NCBI GenBank assembly: GCA_024449915.1
Contig: JAMZAV010000054.1
Location: 1,240,001-1,304,000, forward strand
Direction: 5' to 3'
Length of the DNA stretch: 64,000 nucleotides
DNA from: Sweltsa coloradensis
Taxonomy: Eukaryota; Arthropoda; Insecta; Plecoptera; Chloroperlidae
Positions 33,061 through 48,494 of the stretch are shown here, piece by piece. The notes beneath the pieces are model-generated. The model saw only the letters and a program-made list of their open reading frames with translations, did no database searches and was not told where the DNA came from. Position 1 is the first letter of the stretch. Each line of letters opens with the position of its first letter. Made by a program: the position numbers and the translations under genes.

Positions 33061-34099
33061 GATAGTGTGTTAGCCGTTTGACCGATAGTGTACTAACAAA
33101 ACTTACGAACATCACAGCCTACAAACACTGGAGCATAGATAATATATTGCACTTGACTGGAGCTTTAAAAGCAATGAAATTGATGTATTCATTACACTCA
33201 TCCAAAATAACTTCCCCCCCCCCCACTTCCCCCATCCTGGACCAAACTTGGGGGAGCAGGTAATCCTCCCTCATCCCGGTTCCTCCGCCAAAGTTCATGC
33301 TCGTCCCTTCTTTAAACAAATTAATTCACTTCATACTCATAATCAAGAGGAATTATTTTGTTTTTTTATTTTTTATTTACATTGGTCAAACCACTCCGAT
33401 ATGTAAGTAACTTTTATTCTTTAACAAAAAAAGCTCACTGCTCATTCCAATTTCTAATTATTAAAAGTTAGAATTGGGAATTTTGATTGCACAAATCTTC
33501 TTAGATATCTTGTAGGAGTAGTGACCCAAAGTGGCCAAAGAAGGGCATACACAGATAGGGGAAGTATTTTGAGAAACTACCATAATCGCGATAAGCTTTA
33601 ATCTTGTGTTTTTGTTTAAAATGAGTGGGAATTTCATAATTGTGATTAAAAAAATGCCTTAAATTTAAAGCACGTAAAATCCAGAAATCGAGCATTAATC
33701 ACGATATTACAGTCCAACAATCGCGAATAATTACTAAATCTGTGAAATTTTGTGAAGTTGGCAATTTCTAAATTGTAATCTTTGTACTACACTCCGTTTG
33801 GGCGTTTACCAGGAAATAGCAGACCTTTTGCCGGCTCTCTAGTTCCGTTCAACCAAATAAACGCTTATCGCCAAGCCCGAAGCTCTCGCGAAGCGTTACC
33901 GCTACACGCGGCCCCACCTTAGCGCGCTCATACTCCCGCCACTGACGGTGCACACTGCACAGTCCGACGCCCTCACCCCTCTTATCACTTAATAGTCGTC
34001 CAATTGTTTCCTACAAATGCTGATGTTTATTTGATTTATTCATAATATATTATATTGTTTAAGCTCGTCTCGTAAGTAATTATTATTATTATTGAAAAA
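33061..34099. other. Unassigned stretch
   Basis: A C10 run lies near 33,215 and a GC-richer stretch at 33,790-33,990, but no gene or repeat family is recognised. Confidence 0.45.
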
Positions 34100-34114
34100 A
34101 AAAAGTCTCAAAGA

Positions 34115-34850
34115 TATAAAGATAGGATCACACTGAGAGGAGAAGAACTGGAGGAAAAAGATTAATTCCAATACCAAGGAAGTATTGTGACTAATGAAGC
34201 AAAAGTAGGGAATGAAGTTAAGCGGAGAGTGGAATTGGCAGAAAAGTTTTACCAAAAGATCAGAAAGTTAATTTGGAATGAGCATTTCCTTTAAAAAATG
34301 CAAAATGCTCCTATATAAGATGTACTATCTACCCATTTTAACATATGGTGCTGTAACGTGGCCAATGGGCTGGAAGGAAGAAAGTGCTATACAGGCAGCT
34401 GAGATGAAGTTCATACGCAGTGTGGCAGGTGTGACAAAGTTGGACAAGATACGAAGTAGTATGATAAGGAAGAAAGTAGGAGTAGAGAGCCTAAAGTTCA
34501 AGATGGGAAAGGAGCGACTACGATGGTATGGACATATGAGAAGAATGGAGAAGAATAGAATCCCAAGACAAGCATTTGAACTAAAGAATGATATGAGAAG
34601 AGTGGGAAGACCTCGAGATGTGGAGGAGAGAGGAGAGGAGTGGGAAGTGGTTGAAGAGAGAGAAAGATGGTGGGAGGACAGGAAAAAGTGGAGAGAGTTG
34701 GTGTTACGACAAGAAAATAAGGAAGAAGATGAGGTGCCGAGCTTGGCAGGCCGGTGCTGATTCGGTGATGCCCAAGATTTAGGTGGAAACACCCCTTTAC
34801 CCAACTAAACGATGTTGGAACAAAGTGTAGTGATATATATATATATTGAT
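34115..34850 (+). pseudogene. RTE-like LINE, C-terminal end of the reverse transcriptase
   Basis: The translation runs FQYQGSIVTNEAKVGNEVKR, MLLYKMYYLPILTYGAVTW and then, within the open frame 34,278-34,760, KERLRWYGHMRRMEKNRIPR and VGRPRDVEE. The order Y-L-P-x-L-T-Y-G-x-x-x-W, R-x-R-W-x-G-H-x-x-R-M and G-R-P-R is typical of the C-terminus of RTE-type LINEs. A stop and a shift lie at about 34,180-34,280. A 3' UTR ends in a TA microsatellite at 34,838-34,848. The copy is heavily 5' truncated. The antisense frames over it are shadows. Confidence 0.7.
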
Positions 34851-35170
34851 TATTATCAAAAACCGCAATTTTTACTTCCATATATCCCTCCATATCACCA
34901 TAATTATTATTTTAAAACGAAAAGTATCCAAAAAAATCTCCATACATAAGCCTACCTGACACCGAGTCCGCATTCATCATAGTTCGTACTGACAATATTA
35001 ATTTGGAAGTTCTCATCTACTTTTGAGGTCATTTTATCTGTGTAAGCTGGAACTATAAATTGCCGTTGTAGTAAAGTTTGTAGTAGATATATCTATTTAT
35101 TTATTTATTTGGAACAAATGGGTAATGCCATAGCCCATTTTCCAATGATGTTTAAACTTGAGTTGAGTTT
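34851..35170. other. Unassigned stretch
   Basis: Only a short ATTT run at about 35,095 is seen. Confidence 0.4.
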
Positions 35171-35285
35171 ATTTGGTACTAGGGCGCCGAAACATTAGTT
35201 CATCATGCGCCACTCTGCCCTATAGGAAATGTGGGGAGGACAGGCCCGTGCTGGACAAATCCAGCCACCATCCATCAACTTCGAT
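35171..35285 (-). repeat. Repeat related to SINE-C (GGACAGGCCCGTGCTGG box)
   Basis: GCGCCGAAACATTAGTTCAT, ATGCGCCACTCTGCCCTATA and GGACAGGCCCGTGCTGG followed by CCAGCCAC form a diverged copy of the segment at 59,780-59,880 and share the last box with SINE-C (GGACAGGCCTGTGCTGG). Orientation is inferred from SINE-C. A further piece of the same repeat lies at 58,815-58,885. Confidence 0.4.
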
Positions 35286-35600
35286 TTCCACTCAAACTGG
35301 TTATTTCTGGCCAAATAAGTTCCCAGTTCGCTGTTATTTGACTGTACATTTTTAAGAAATCGATTTTAAATTAAGTTGTTTATCCGAACTAATGACACAA
35401 CCAGAACCACGACCACACACAACCACAAGAGATATCGGTTCCAAAAAAAGAGTATTGAACTGCATTGCATGGCTGTATGACATTTTGGAAAATTTTTCTT
35501 TCGTCTGGAAAATGCATAATATTTTGCCTGAATCGCTTGCAGGGAAAACTTTAAACTTGGCTATAGTTAATTATTGTGTCGGCAATAATGTTATTTGTTT

Positions 35601-35670
35601 TATTTAGTTGTACTCCTTTGTAGATCAGTTTTTACAAATGTACAGGACAGACGTTAAATAAATAAATAAA
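35601..35670 (+). repeat. Retroposon 3' tail, ATAAATAAATA type
   Basis: TTGTAGATCAGTTTTTACAA is followed by GGACAGACGTTAAATAAATA. It is the best preserved of the four related tails. 35,671-36,501 holds nothing recognisable. Confidence 0.55.
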
Positions 35671-36501
35671 ATTAACTTTCCGAATATTTGTAACTTACCT
35701 TTCCTTTTTTGATTAGACACCTTTAACTTTACCCAGTTCCTTTATGGGCCCAGTAACTTTAAACAGTAACTTACTAAATATTGTCTATTTAAAAAAATCA
35801 TTATTGCATGCGTTGTAACAATTACAAAATAATAATGTTAATCGATGATCAAGATCTCTCTCCCGGTTCCTATATTATTAGTGTGCAGTAGGACACATTT
35901 AGCCAGGTTGGGAATATTACTTGTGCAGTTAAAAAAATTTGCTTTGTGCATTTGAAAAAATTTAAATAACATGATTGTTTAAAATAACATGCAAAGGGCA
36001 GACAAGTTTTGAAATATTGGTAAAGTTTGCAGAGAAATTAAGTGTATTATTAAACCAAAATCCAATTTCAAAATAGCGGGAAAAAATGTTGCAAAACAGG
36101 TTGCTGAGACACCCAATACAGCGCTGCCATTTACGAGTTCTTGCCATACCGCGGAAATAGCGATAATAATTTCGTTAAGTATAGATACATGAGCCTTTTT
36201 ATGGATTTGAAATTATACCAATCCAGTCTTTATTCCTCAGAATATGAGTGATAGGAGATCTTTTGGCTGGCAACCAAAGTGGTCAAATTGCTCTCTCTTC
36301 CCCCGGTCTATTCATAGAGTGACGCTCCCCCACATCATTACAACGCGTTCGTTGGACCACAACGAACTCCGTAGAGGAATCCATTTTTCAAATGATCAAG
36401 GTTTTACATCTGGAAGTCTGGGAGATATCCCGGAGACATTTGTATGCTTCTATTGCTTTTTATTGCCGGTGCTAAGAAATGGCTAGGATTGACAATCAAG
36501 G

Positions 36502-36881
36502 TTAAGAGCGTATAGGACATGCGTTTTAGGCAAATTGCTGTTCGCTCAGCCGACTGACATCATAGGTGTTTGAAACTTGGAATATATGTCTCAAATGTGG
36601 AAATACAGGGCTCTACAGTAACACATATCTAAAATTTCTTTTAAAATAATTTATAAAAAATAAATTAGTTTTCACGAATTTCGATTTTGTTAAAAACTCC
36701 AAAATTTACTATATTCGGGATTTTTTCTGGCTAATTACAGCAAAATTTTGGAAATTTACGACTGCAGGGCTGTCCATGTATGCTATATTGACAACTTCGC
36801 AAAGTTTGATATACGTCGGATCTATCTTGGCCGAGCGAACAGCTATTTGCTAACTGCCAAATGTGTCCTATTCTCTTTTAA
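36502..36881. mobile_element. 380-bp MITE with TTAA ends, copy 2
   Basis: The same element as 28,186-28,565, inverted. It has TTAAGAG at the left and CTCTTTTAA at the right, with GGACATGCGTTTTAGGCAAA and its degenerate partner AACTGCCAAATGTGTCC inside the ends. The interior CTGCAGGGCTGTCC and TTCACGAATTTCGATTTTGT blocks match copy 1. Confidence 0.65.
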
Positions 36882-37312
36882 GGCTTTCACTTGCCGAGAC
36901 AGAGGATTTTTTTAAAAAAAAAATCAGTGAGGATTATGAAATGATCGTTAAGGTACAGATAGATTTTGCTTTGAAAATGAGTTAAGTTCAGAAAAAAATT
37001 GCAATATAATCAAAATACGCAAAACCAATTCATGTGTATATTAGATAGTGTATAAAAAAGGTAGCAAGCAAAAGAAAAGAAAATTGAAATATGTCAAGTA
37101 TAATACGGAACTATAATGAGTGCACACGACTTTGTTGCTTATATATTTTTTGAGGAAGTTTTGTTATATTTATACGTGGTTAGAATGAAGAACATGCAAA
37201 AGTTCATGCATTCTTTATTGTGGATTAAAACCCAGATTCTTTGGGATCAGAAGTTCCAGGCAATTGCGTGAGCCATGCATAGAGGAGCTAGATGAAGCAT
37301 TGTTATAATCTA
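36882..37312. other. Unassigned stretch
   Basis: AT-rich DNA with nothing recognisable. Confidence 0.4.
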
Positions 37313-38629
37313 CTAGGCCGCTTCGCGAACACTTTTTCCAGTCACGTTAATTTATGAGCTTTTTTTGAATATTTATGTCCAATGTTTACGTTTTTAAGTG
37401 GGATCTCATTACTTTTCAAGTTCTATTACAAAATTAAAATTTGGAAAAAAATGGTAAAATTACGATTTCTACGAGAAATATTTCTTTAAATGTCTCTAAA
37501 ATCATAACATATATAATTTCAGTAATTTTAAACGATCCAACAAAGTTTCATCAAGATTGGAGTAGCCGTTTGCCCGGTCGCGGGCCAAATATCACGAACA
37601 TTTCTCATTAAAATTCGAAAAAATCGTAAAAGTACGATAATCATAAGAAATATTTGATCGATTGTACCCCAAAACGTGGCAAGTCTAAGTTCAGAGATTT
37701 CGAAGGTCACATCAAATTTTCATCAAGATTGCATATGCCGTTTGCCCGGTAGAGCGCGATCAAACAAAACAAAACGGGAAAAAACACCCAAGCTAATTGA
37801 ATCAGTTGTTCAAGAAAGGGCACGAGTCCTCAGAGAATAGTTTTGAGTAAACAAAAAAAACTGTCTCCATTGTTATATATTATTATAAAATACAATTTAA
37901 GCATGTCAATAATTAGTTTGAGTACTTGACATTATATAATGAAAAAAAAAGAATGAAAAAAAATGTTTAGGGTCTTCATATGAGGGCATAAACCTTGTGG
38001 ACTTATGCCCTTTCTTGAACAAATGTGAATGTTGCGTACTTTTTTGATATAAAAATTGATAAAATACTGTAATTTTTATAATATAATAGTGTAACAACAC
38101 ATTTGAGTACTAGTTAGTATTTAAATAGTAATCAAAAATAGAAAAAAAAAACTTTTTAATGAGATCATAAGCTTTTTGGACTAATGCCCTTTTTGAAAAT
38201 ATGGAAATGTTGCATACTATTATGGATACCACTTTTAATGGGTTTAAATACTGTTAAGTTTGTGTCTTGGACGTTACTGTCTGTTGTGTGGACCATGTTG
38301 GTATTCTTGAAGGTCTCGATTGTCACTGCTTTCTGTACACTCTCGCAACAATCTATTTTATTGTGACAACTCATTTGTTCAAGAAAGGGCACAAGTCTAT
38401 GGACTAATGCCCTTTCTTGAACAAACGAATTAGGTCGACTCATTTCCCGCAGCACATGCACTATAGGGACTAATGCCATTTCTTGTCAAAACGTGTGTCT
38501 ATGTATGAAGAGTTGATTTTCATACCTAACTAATTTTCGTCCAAAAGTGGACAACTGCCCTTTCTTGAACAACTGATTCAATTTCTTTTGGGGGTCGTGA
38601 AATTGAAGTCTTCGCTTCGCTCATCCAAT
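37313..38629 (-). mobile_element. HINE copy L (second subfamily), split by a nested element
   Basis: The HINE parts are 37,313-37,794 and 38,584-38,629. On the minus strand the 5' end reads AATTGGATGAGCGAAGCGAA and the 3' end TAACGTGACTGGAAAAAGTG, then TTCGCGAAGCGGCCTAG followed by T. In copy K the two junction sides are contiguous, which proves a later insertion at 37,795-38,583. In the end hairpin both arms have changed (AACGT and GTGTT) and still pair through G-T. Confidence 0.75.
37795..38583. mobile_element. 789-bp multi-hairpin DNA element with 28-bp inverted ends
   Basis: The ends AATTGAATCAGTTGTTCAAG (continuing AAAGGGCA) are perfect inverted repeats. The terminal core GTTCAAGAAAGGGCA recurs inside the element in several palindromic settings. 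One is 38,376-38,428, where TTGTTCAAGAAAGGGC faces GCCCTTTCTTGAACAA across a loop of about 20 bases with GACTAATG. Others, with degenerate cores, lie at about 37,983-38,025, 38,168-38,196 and 38,460-38,490. Two of the inner boxes are followed by similar sequence (GTTGCGTACT, GTTGCATACT), so the interior is partly tandem. No transposase and no clear target duplication. Confidence 0.75.
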
Positions 38630-41491
38630 TACTAACATAAGCCGGGTAAGGGGGGCGATATTTTCTTGGGCACATAGTTAGGTAACACCGGCTTGCCATC
38701 TCCTCGTCTCCTTCCATCACGTATTATTGCTTCTTCCCATCAGCTCAAGATATCATTATCTGTCTTCCCAAAGTATTTATGCACCTCTACCACTAGCCTC
38801 TAACTTCGACATCGTTTTTATTTGGTCGGATCACTTATCTCTTAGACTATACCCGGTCCTCCATTTCTTTGCCACCTATTTCCAAGTCAGTCCTTGGAAA
38901 TCAATTATTGGTGTGCAGACTCTTGTCTAGATGGACATTTGGTATAATCAGTCCATATTGGTCTACACCGCTTTATTGTCTAGTATACGACTAATCATGT
39001 AACTGGACATTAATTGATATAGTATTTTTGGTATTCACTTATTACTTCAAGTATATATTGTGATCCATGAAAACATTTGGTCTAAAATCCAATATAGATA
39101 CAAAGGTTTAACATTTTACATGATTGCATATTTAAGAAAATAAGTTATAGATACAAAATAAAATAAAAAAAGATTTGAAAAGTTGTAAGTCCTGAGGTAT
39201 TCATGAATAAAATGTTGCTTTCACAGCGCTGTTTTAAAATCTAAACAATTCGCCTTTAAAAAGAAACGACACGCGCCAAGCGGAGAAACGGCGAAACGCT
39301 CAGATGAGGTCGCTCCGGAGGTGGGTGTGGCGCTTGCGTTTAAAACTACACGGCGCGGCGAAGTTTTCGTCCAAGATGATTTCGAATAGTGAACGATATT
39401 GTTGTGTTCTGAGTTGCATATAAGGTAAAGCCACTAAGCCAACCATTAAAGACGGCACAATTATACCAAAGAAGATGACATAACAATAAATAAAGTAAGA
39501 TCTAGGTTCTCAAAGTTTTGTGAGAGTACAGGCCTGATTTTAAGTAAATTCCGAAGATGGGCATTTACTTTATATTATTTCTAGCCGACGGTGTAATAAT
39601 AGTGGTTTAGGCCTCAAGGTTTATAAACAAACAGTAAGTATTTCGATTTTAGAACACAAAACAATAATATTGTAGGTATGGATTGTAATCAGAATAACAA
39701 TAATAATTGTACTTTTTCAGTATAGAATATATACTAGCTAGTCTACTTTATTCCACGGATGATGAAACTATAAAAACTCAGTAACTCGCTAAAAGATGGA
39801 TTCAATTGTTTTTTAAAGGGTTCAGTAATTTGCAATATCGATAGTGGTAGTTCAAACATCCCATTGCCGTTCACGTGAGACACATATTTGAAAGGTCGAC
39901 GAGTTGATTCCCACCATCAGAAATCTTCACTGAACGTTTTACCTAAGGTTTACTCAGTAAAAAAGTGAATGCTGGATCAGTCACATTTGAATATCCTTTG
40001 TATACATTTCCTCCCAAATATACTCACACGACCATGTATAGGGCCTACGTAGTTAGACAACAGAAGACAGACAAGTTTGTCCCTTGGCAGTTGGGACATT
40101 TTAATTCCTACGAAACGAAATATAAGATGTTTTACAATAAAATTGACGTGAAGCGATCCTGCTATTTAGTTACAATACAAAATAAAATGCAGAGAAAGAT
40201 ACTTATTTAAAAATTGCTTACGATTAGGCCCAAGTAAGTAGAAAACAATTTTTATTATCTACTTTCAAATTTTATTTTCATTGTTTCCAAACAACTATAA
40301 ACTTGGCAATTTAGTATGAAGTTCTTAGTACTCCCAATGAATGAATCACAAATAGGCTCTATGGTGTTTAATTAATGGTTAATTACCATTATTTTGGAGC
40401 GATGTCTAATAATTATAATTATTATGTCACTTTTTGTTTGGAAATATATGCACACTGCATTTATTTTCATTTATACTCGGTAATTATTTTTTACAAGCGT
40501 TTATTTGTGTGGGTTGATTTTTTTATATTTCATATCCACTTGTAGGGCCCTACTGTCTATTTCAATTCGTATATTCATACTTTGTTATTAAAAAGTATAT
40601 TTATTTTACGTATTATTTATTGTTTAAAAGATTTAAAATAAAAATATGTAGGTCCTAGTCACATTAGTTTCATTTCTGTAAAGTTTATTTGCAAAATAAT
40701 TAGGGAAGTGCTAAGAATTCCTATTACGGCCTACTCTCTGAGTTTTGTATGCAAACTGGACTATTTCGATCCTTTTGATTTTTCTATATTGTAAGTAGAA
40801 TACTTAGTTGGAATCGAATGTAAAAGAAACCAGTATGTTTTGCGATATTGTGTTGAAGATAAAAGATGATTTCAGCGTTGTGCATAGGCACTGGTCACAT
40901 CAAATATGACATCGTATGCATATTCATTCACACCGACAGATTGTTAACTAGGCACCAATTAGTACACACATTAATAAATTTCAGTTGTGAGAACTATGTA
41001 ATGGCATTCCAAAATGTCACTAGATCAAAATAATGTAAATAGCCCCTGTTTGACGGGGCCCTCGCATACGGAGCCTCACGGTGCGCCAGCGTGAGCGACC
41101 TCATCGTAGCCGACATCTTTGTATTCGCGCGGTGACCACTAGCGCCATCTCTTGACATTTTTAAAGGCGTATTCTTTCAAATTATGCGTCTTGAATGTCA
41201 AGCAATAAACAGCGGGTAGAACGTTGCCACAAACAAACCAATGAATGGAATTCGAATAATAGATTTGATATAACATGTTGGGTGCAGTTTTGAAAGTTCC
41301 GTCCGCGAAAATTGATTTACTGTAACATAAGTCACTGTAAAACATGATTCAAAATTGTCATCGTGTTTATATATGGTAATTACTTTCAAAGTTCGTGCAC
41401 ATCTTGCATTTTAGGTGTCCCTATGGACGCAGCGCCAATACTTCCGCATTTCGCTCCTATTTGCACAATAAAAATGATACCCGAATGTTTA

Positions 41492-41493
<2 letters not shown>
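38630..41493. other. Mostly unassigned stretch with a GC-richer segment
   Basis: At 39,258-39,420 the DNA is richer in CG, with ATG at 39,376 opening a short frame that reads MISNSERYCCVLSC and stops just before an AAGGTAAAG donor-like site. A second CG-rich patch lies at 41,055-41,140. Neither gives a supported gene. The 81-codon frame at 39,965-40,210 has no domain. Confidence 0.35.
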
Positions 41494-41558
<65 letters not shown>

Positions 41559-41559
41559 G
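41494..41559. repeat. TTA microsatellite, left border of the LINE pair
   Basis: About 22 uninterrupted TTA units. The open frames across it (poly-Tyr, poly-Leu) are artefacts. Confidence 0.95.
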
Positions 41560-44787
<3,228 letters not shown>

Positions 44788-47718
44788 ATCATCAACAGGC
44801 GAGGTGGCGGGTTGTTATTATTTGTTAAAACGAATATTGTCTTTGTAAAAGGGAACTCTATGATTATTTTGAAGGTATATGTGGAAAGTTTACCATTCCA
44901 AATTGTAAACAAATGTTTTCTATGTTAGCAATTCATAGACCACCTGATAACAATACAAAACTGCAATTCGTGAGGGAAATAGAGGGATTTATAAGACTAA
45001 ATGCTTCTACGCCAAATGTAATTATAGTAGGGGACATGAACTTAGATACACTAAATGACGAGGATATTAACATAATCACTTATAAAAATCTAATGGCTGT
45101 AAACGGTTTCTTTAATTGTGTGAAAGAAAATACCCGAGAGGAATTTAGAGAGGGTGTACTTTCCCAGTCATGTATCGACCATTTATTCGTTAAATGTGCT
45201 AATTCACCCGTTCGCTCTGTAATCTATACCACAAAAATAACAGACCATTATTTAATGGCAGCTGACATACATGCACTTGAGTCTGAAATTACAAGCGAAG
45301 TACCAGCGCGAAAACAGTGTTTTAATGAACGAGTGCTAAAACAAAAACTTCAACGTTGTGCCCTGATTGGTCTGCTTTATTAGAAATCAATGATTGTAAT
45401 GACCTCTATGAAGCTATTGTAAACAACTTTAAATCTTGTTATGTGAGTGCAACCTATCACGGTGGCGCGAAAAAGAAAAGCGAAAAGAAATGTTGGATGA
45501 CACCTACCCTCCTTATAAGCCTCTAAAGAAAGAGATAATCTATTTAAAAAGTGGAAAAATTGTAACACCGCAGCAAAATCGTTGTACAGAGATGAATACA
45601 AATAAGCACGTAATTAAATAAACAAAAAGATTGGACTGGCAAAAATAATTTTTTAAAAAGATCAGATAAATAAATCGAAAAATAACTTAAAAGAAACGTG
45701 GCAAACGATTAACGAAATCTTAGGTAAAAAGAAAAAACTGTCTGTAGACGAAGTAATTCACAATCATTTAGGAAGCATAACAGAGATAAGGAAATAGCTG
45801 ACAATTTTGCGGAATCGTGAACATGAGTGTAGCATACGTACGAGCCGCAATGTTAAAAACGATGCTGAGTGCCAATCTTTTTTTATGCCACCTGTAAGTG
45901 AAACTCGAATACGGTTTATTATACAGAATATGGCTAATAATAAACAACCGGGTTGGGATGGTGATCGATTGAAACAGGAACAGTACCGGCAAACTTAAAG
46001 ACATCAATAGTTCGACCAATTTACAAAAAGGGAGATCATTTATCATAATCTCATTACAGGCCAATAGCACTCTTGTCAGTTATAGATAAAATCCTGAAAC
46101 GTTGTGTGGCCGATAAGTTGTCTGCTTATTTGGAAAAAATTAAAATCATTGATAGACTGCAGTATGGTTTCCAGAAGGGTAAAAGCACTAGTGATCTGCT
46201 TATCAAGTTCTCAGATTTTGTTAACACGAAATTAAATGATAACATGCATGTAGTAGCTTTATTTATTGATTTTTCTAAAGCGTTCGATACGTTGAACCAC
46301 AGTAAGTTATTAAAAATGCTTGAAAATGTTGGTATTAGAGGCCAAATTTTAAAGTGGTTTTCCAGTTTCTTAACAGATAGGAAACTTTTAGTCAAAATAG
46401 GGGAGTGTTTTAGTAAAGAAAGAGAGATTGTGACTGGAGTTCCGCAAGGCTCCATATTAGGGCCGTTATTATATCTAATTTATGTAAATAATATGACTAA
46501 GTGTATGAAAAATTGTACCGTTTTTATGTATGCTGATGACACTGTCCTGTTGTTTGCCCACAAGATCTTATCTACTGCGGAATCAAAGCTACAGCAGGAT
46601 TTCACGCAATTATTAATGTGGACTCACGATAATAATCTAATAATCAATGCGGGCAAAACCAAGATATTACATATTTGTTCCCCTCTGAACCATAACCGGC
46701 AGCAACCTCTTCAAATATTGTTTCACTCTTAAGAGTGCCTACATGGTATGGTAGATGGAAATATCTGTTTAAACTGTGATGTATTTATTGAGAGTGTTGA
46801 TAGTCACGTGTATTTAGGTATCACAATTGATAGATTTTTGTCGTGGAGGCCTCACATTGTATCCTTGTGTAAACGCCTAAGATCTTGTGCATTTCAGTTA
46901 TTTAATTAAATGGTGTAACCTTTCAAACTTTTACGGTCTGTGTACATTGCTATAGCTGAATCTATTATTTCATATGGACTGTTGGCATGGGGCTCTGCTT
47001 CGCTCTCTCACGTAAATTTAATATCCAACCTTCAAAATACAATGATTAAAACAATTACACCATGCTTTTTACAAAACAATGCGAACTACAATAGTATAGC
47101 CATGAAGTTTAACTTTTGTAATGTACTACCTTTATCATACCTGTAAATGTAAAAATTCTTTTTAAAATTTTACTTTAATAAAATGTTTAATGTTCCGTAC
47201 GATGGTAGGGGGGTCACGAGGTGGAGAACAAGAGGAAATTACATTTTACCACAGTTTAACAACATATATAAAAAAGAACAACTTTTTACTAACACCTGCA
47301 ATATTTAATAGCCTTCCCGTTCATCTACGAAATTTAGATGAAATATCAGCCATAAAATCAGAAATTAAAGGTCATTATCTTGAAACTATGCGCATAGAAG
47401 ACGACTGCTGACCACTACCCCTACCATGGCGCAACATTTTATAATTGTTTGAGTTCAGTTAAATTGAGTATTATTGTATTGTTCATTATTGACGTTTGTT
47501 ATTTTCTTGTTCCTTATTATTTAATTTAATCATTTATGGAGTTCCTAGTAAGTTTTTATGTATTGTTATTGTAATAACTCACACTTATCGCAGATATTTC
47601 AAGTATATTTTTGTATTTATTTAAACCACAGACAAGCCTTTTCATAAGCCTTTGTGGAAAGAAGCTTATTTCATTTTGTACATGATGTTATAAATAAATA
47701 ATAATAAAAAAATAAAAA
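44788..47718 (+). pseudogene. LINE-B copy 2: endonuclease plus reverse transcriptase relic
   Basis: This relic begins at the same endonuclease residue block as copy 1 (NRRGGGLLLFVKTN), then AIHRPPDNNTKLQF, IIVGDMNLDTLND, SCIDHLFVKC and KITDHYLMAADI. The RT is open at 46,073-46,732 with LQYGFQKGKSTSDLLIKFSD, FIDFSKAFDTLNHSKLL, TGVPQGSILGPLLYLIYVNN and MYADDTVLLF. The C-terminal ISYGLLAWGSAS follows. There are shifts near 44,900, 45,340, 45,620, 45,980 and 46,735. The 3' UTR resembles that of copy 1 (AAGCCTTTGTGG against AAGCCTTCGGGT) and ends in an A-rich run before a third TTA array. Coding protein similarity to copy 1 is high by eye. Confidence 0.85.
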
Positions 47719-47733
47719 AAATTATTATTATTA

Positions 47734-47822
<89 letters not shown>

Positions 47823-47824
47823 TA
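47719..47824. repeat. TTA microsatellite, right border of the LINE pair
   Basis: About 35 units with one interruption (TTTTTA). 47,825-48,486 after it holds nothing recognisable. Confidence 0.95.
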
Positions 47825-48494
47825 TTCAACAAATTCCAAACTTTACAAATACACAAACATATATGTAACACACCATACAGCACAGGTAAACCAAGAGCAC
47901 ATAACGTGGTAGATGACATATACTATATACTAATATGTTTGATCTCCTAGTTGCGTCTATAAGTTTTGTTTCATTGTTATCTAGAAGTATAGTTCGTACA
48001 AGATAATAACGCCACGGCCTAGGGATCGCAGCACTGTCGCCTTCACACTGTGACCACCGGTTAGGAAATAACATCACATGACAGCTCTCTAGAACCAACG
48101 ATATGTTGGCATTATATCTACTTCCGAAGTGGAATCAACTTATTTTAAGAAAAGACTAAGATGAGCTCGAATATTAAAAGAGTCGCGTGATGATAACGTT
48201 ATATTACGGAAATATATGATGTCCCAAACACTAATAGGCCCTATCGAGGCTGGAAACAATTGTACGGGAAAATTTAAACAATCAATACCAATTACAGAAC
48301 AAAATTTACACTTTGAAGTGCATTTATTACACATTTTTTTTATATATTGTTAGTCATTAACTGCAAATATGTCTTTCTTCATCTTTTGGTAAGAGCTTTT
48401 AACATAAAACCACATAATAAGGTAAGAAGATGAGTTATTATCGTATGTAAATTGTCAAAGTTGGCATATGTGCTCGCAGTTCCTACATCATGTG

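Noticed and set aside
34325..34893. Long antisense frames of 131-159 codons
   Set aside because: They are shadows of the reverse transcriptase C-terminus on the plus strand, which carries the recognisable motifs.
39376..39420. Start of a THAP-type zinc finger gene (SERYCCVLSC)
   Set aside because: Only the first Cys pair is seen, the frame stops after 15 codons and no downstream exon was found.
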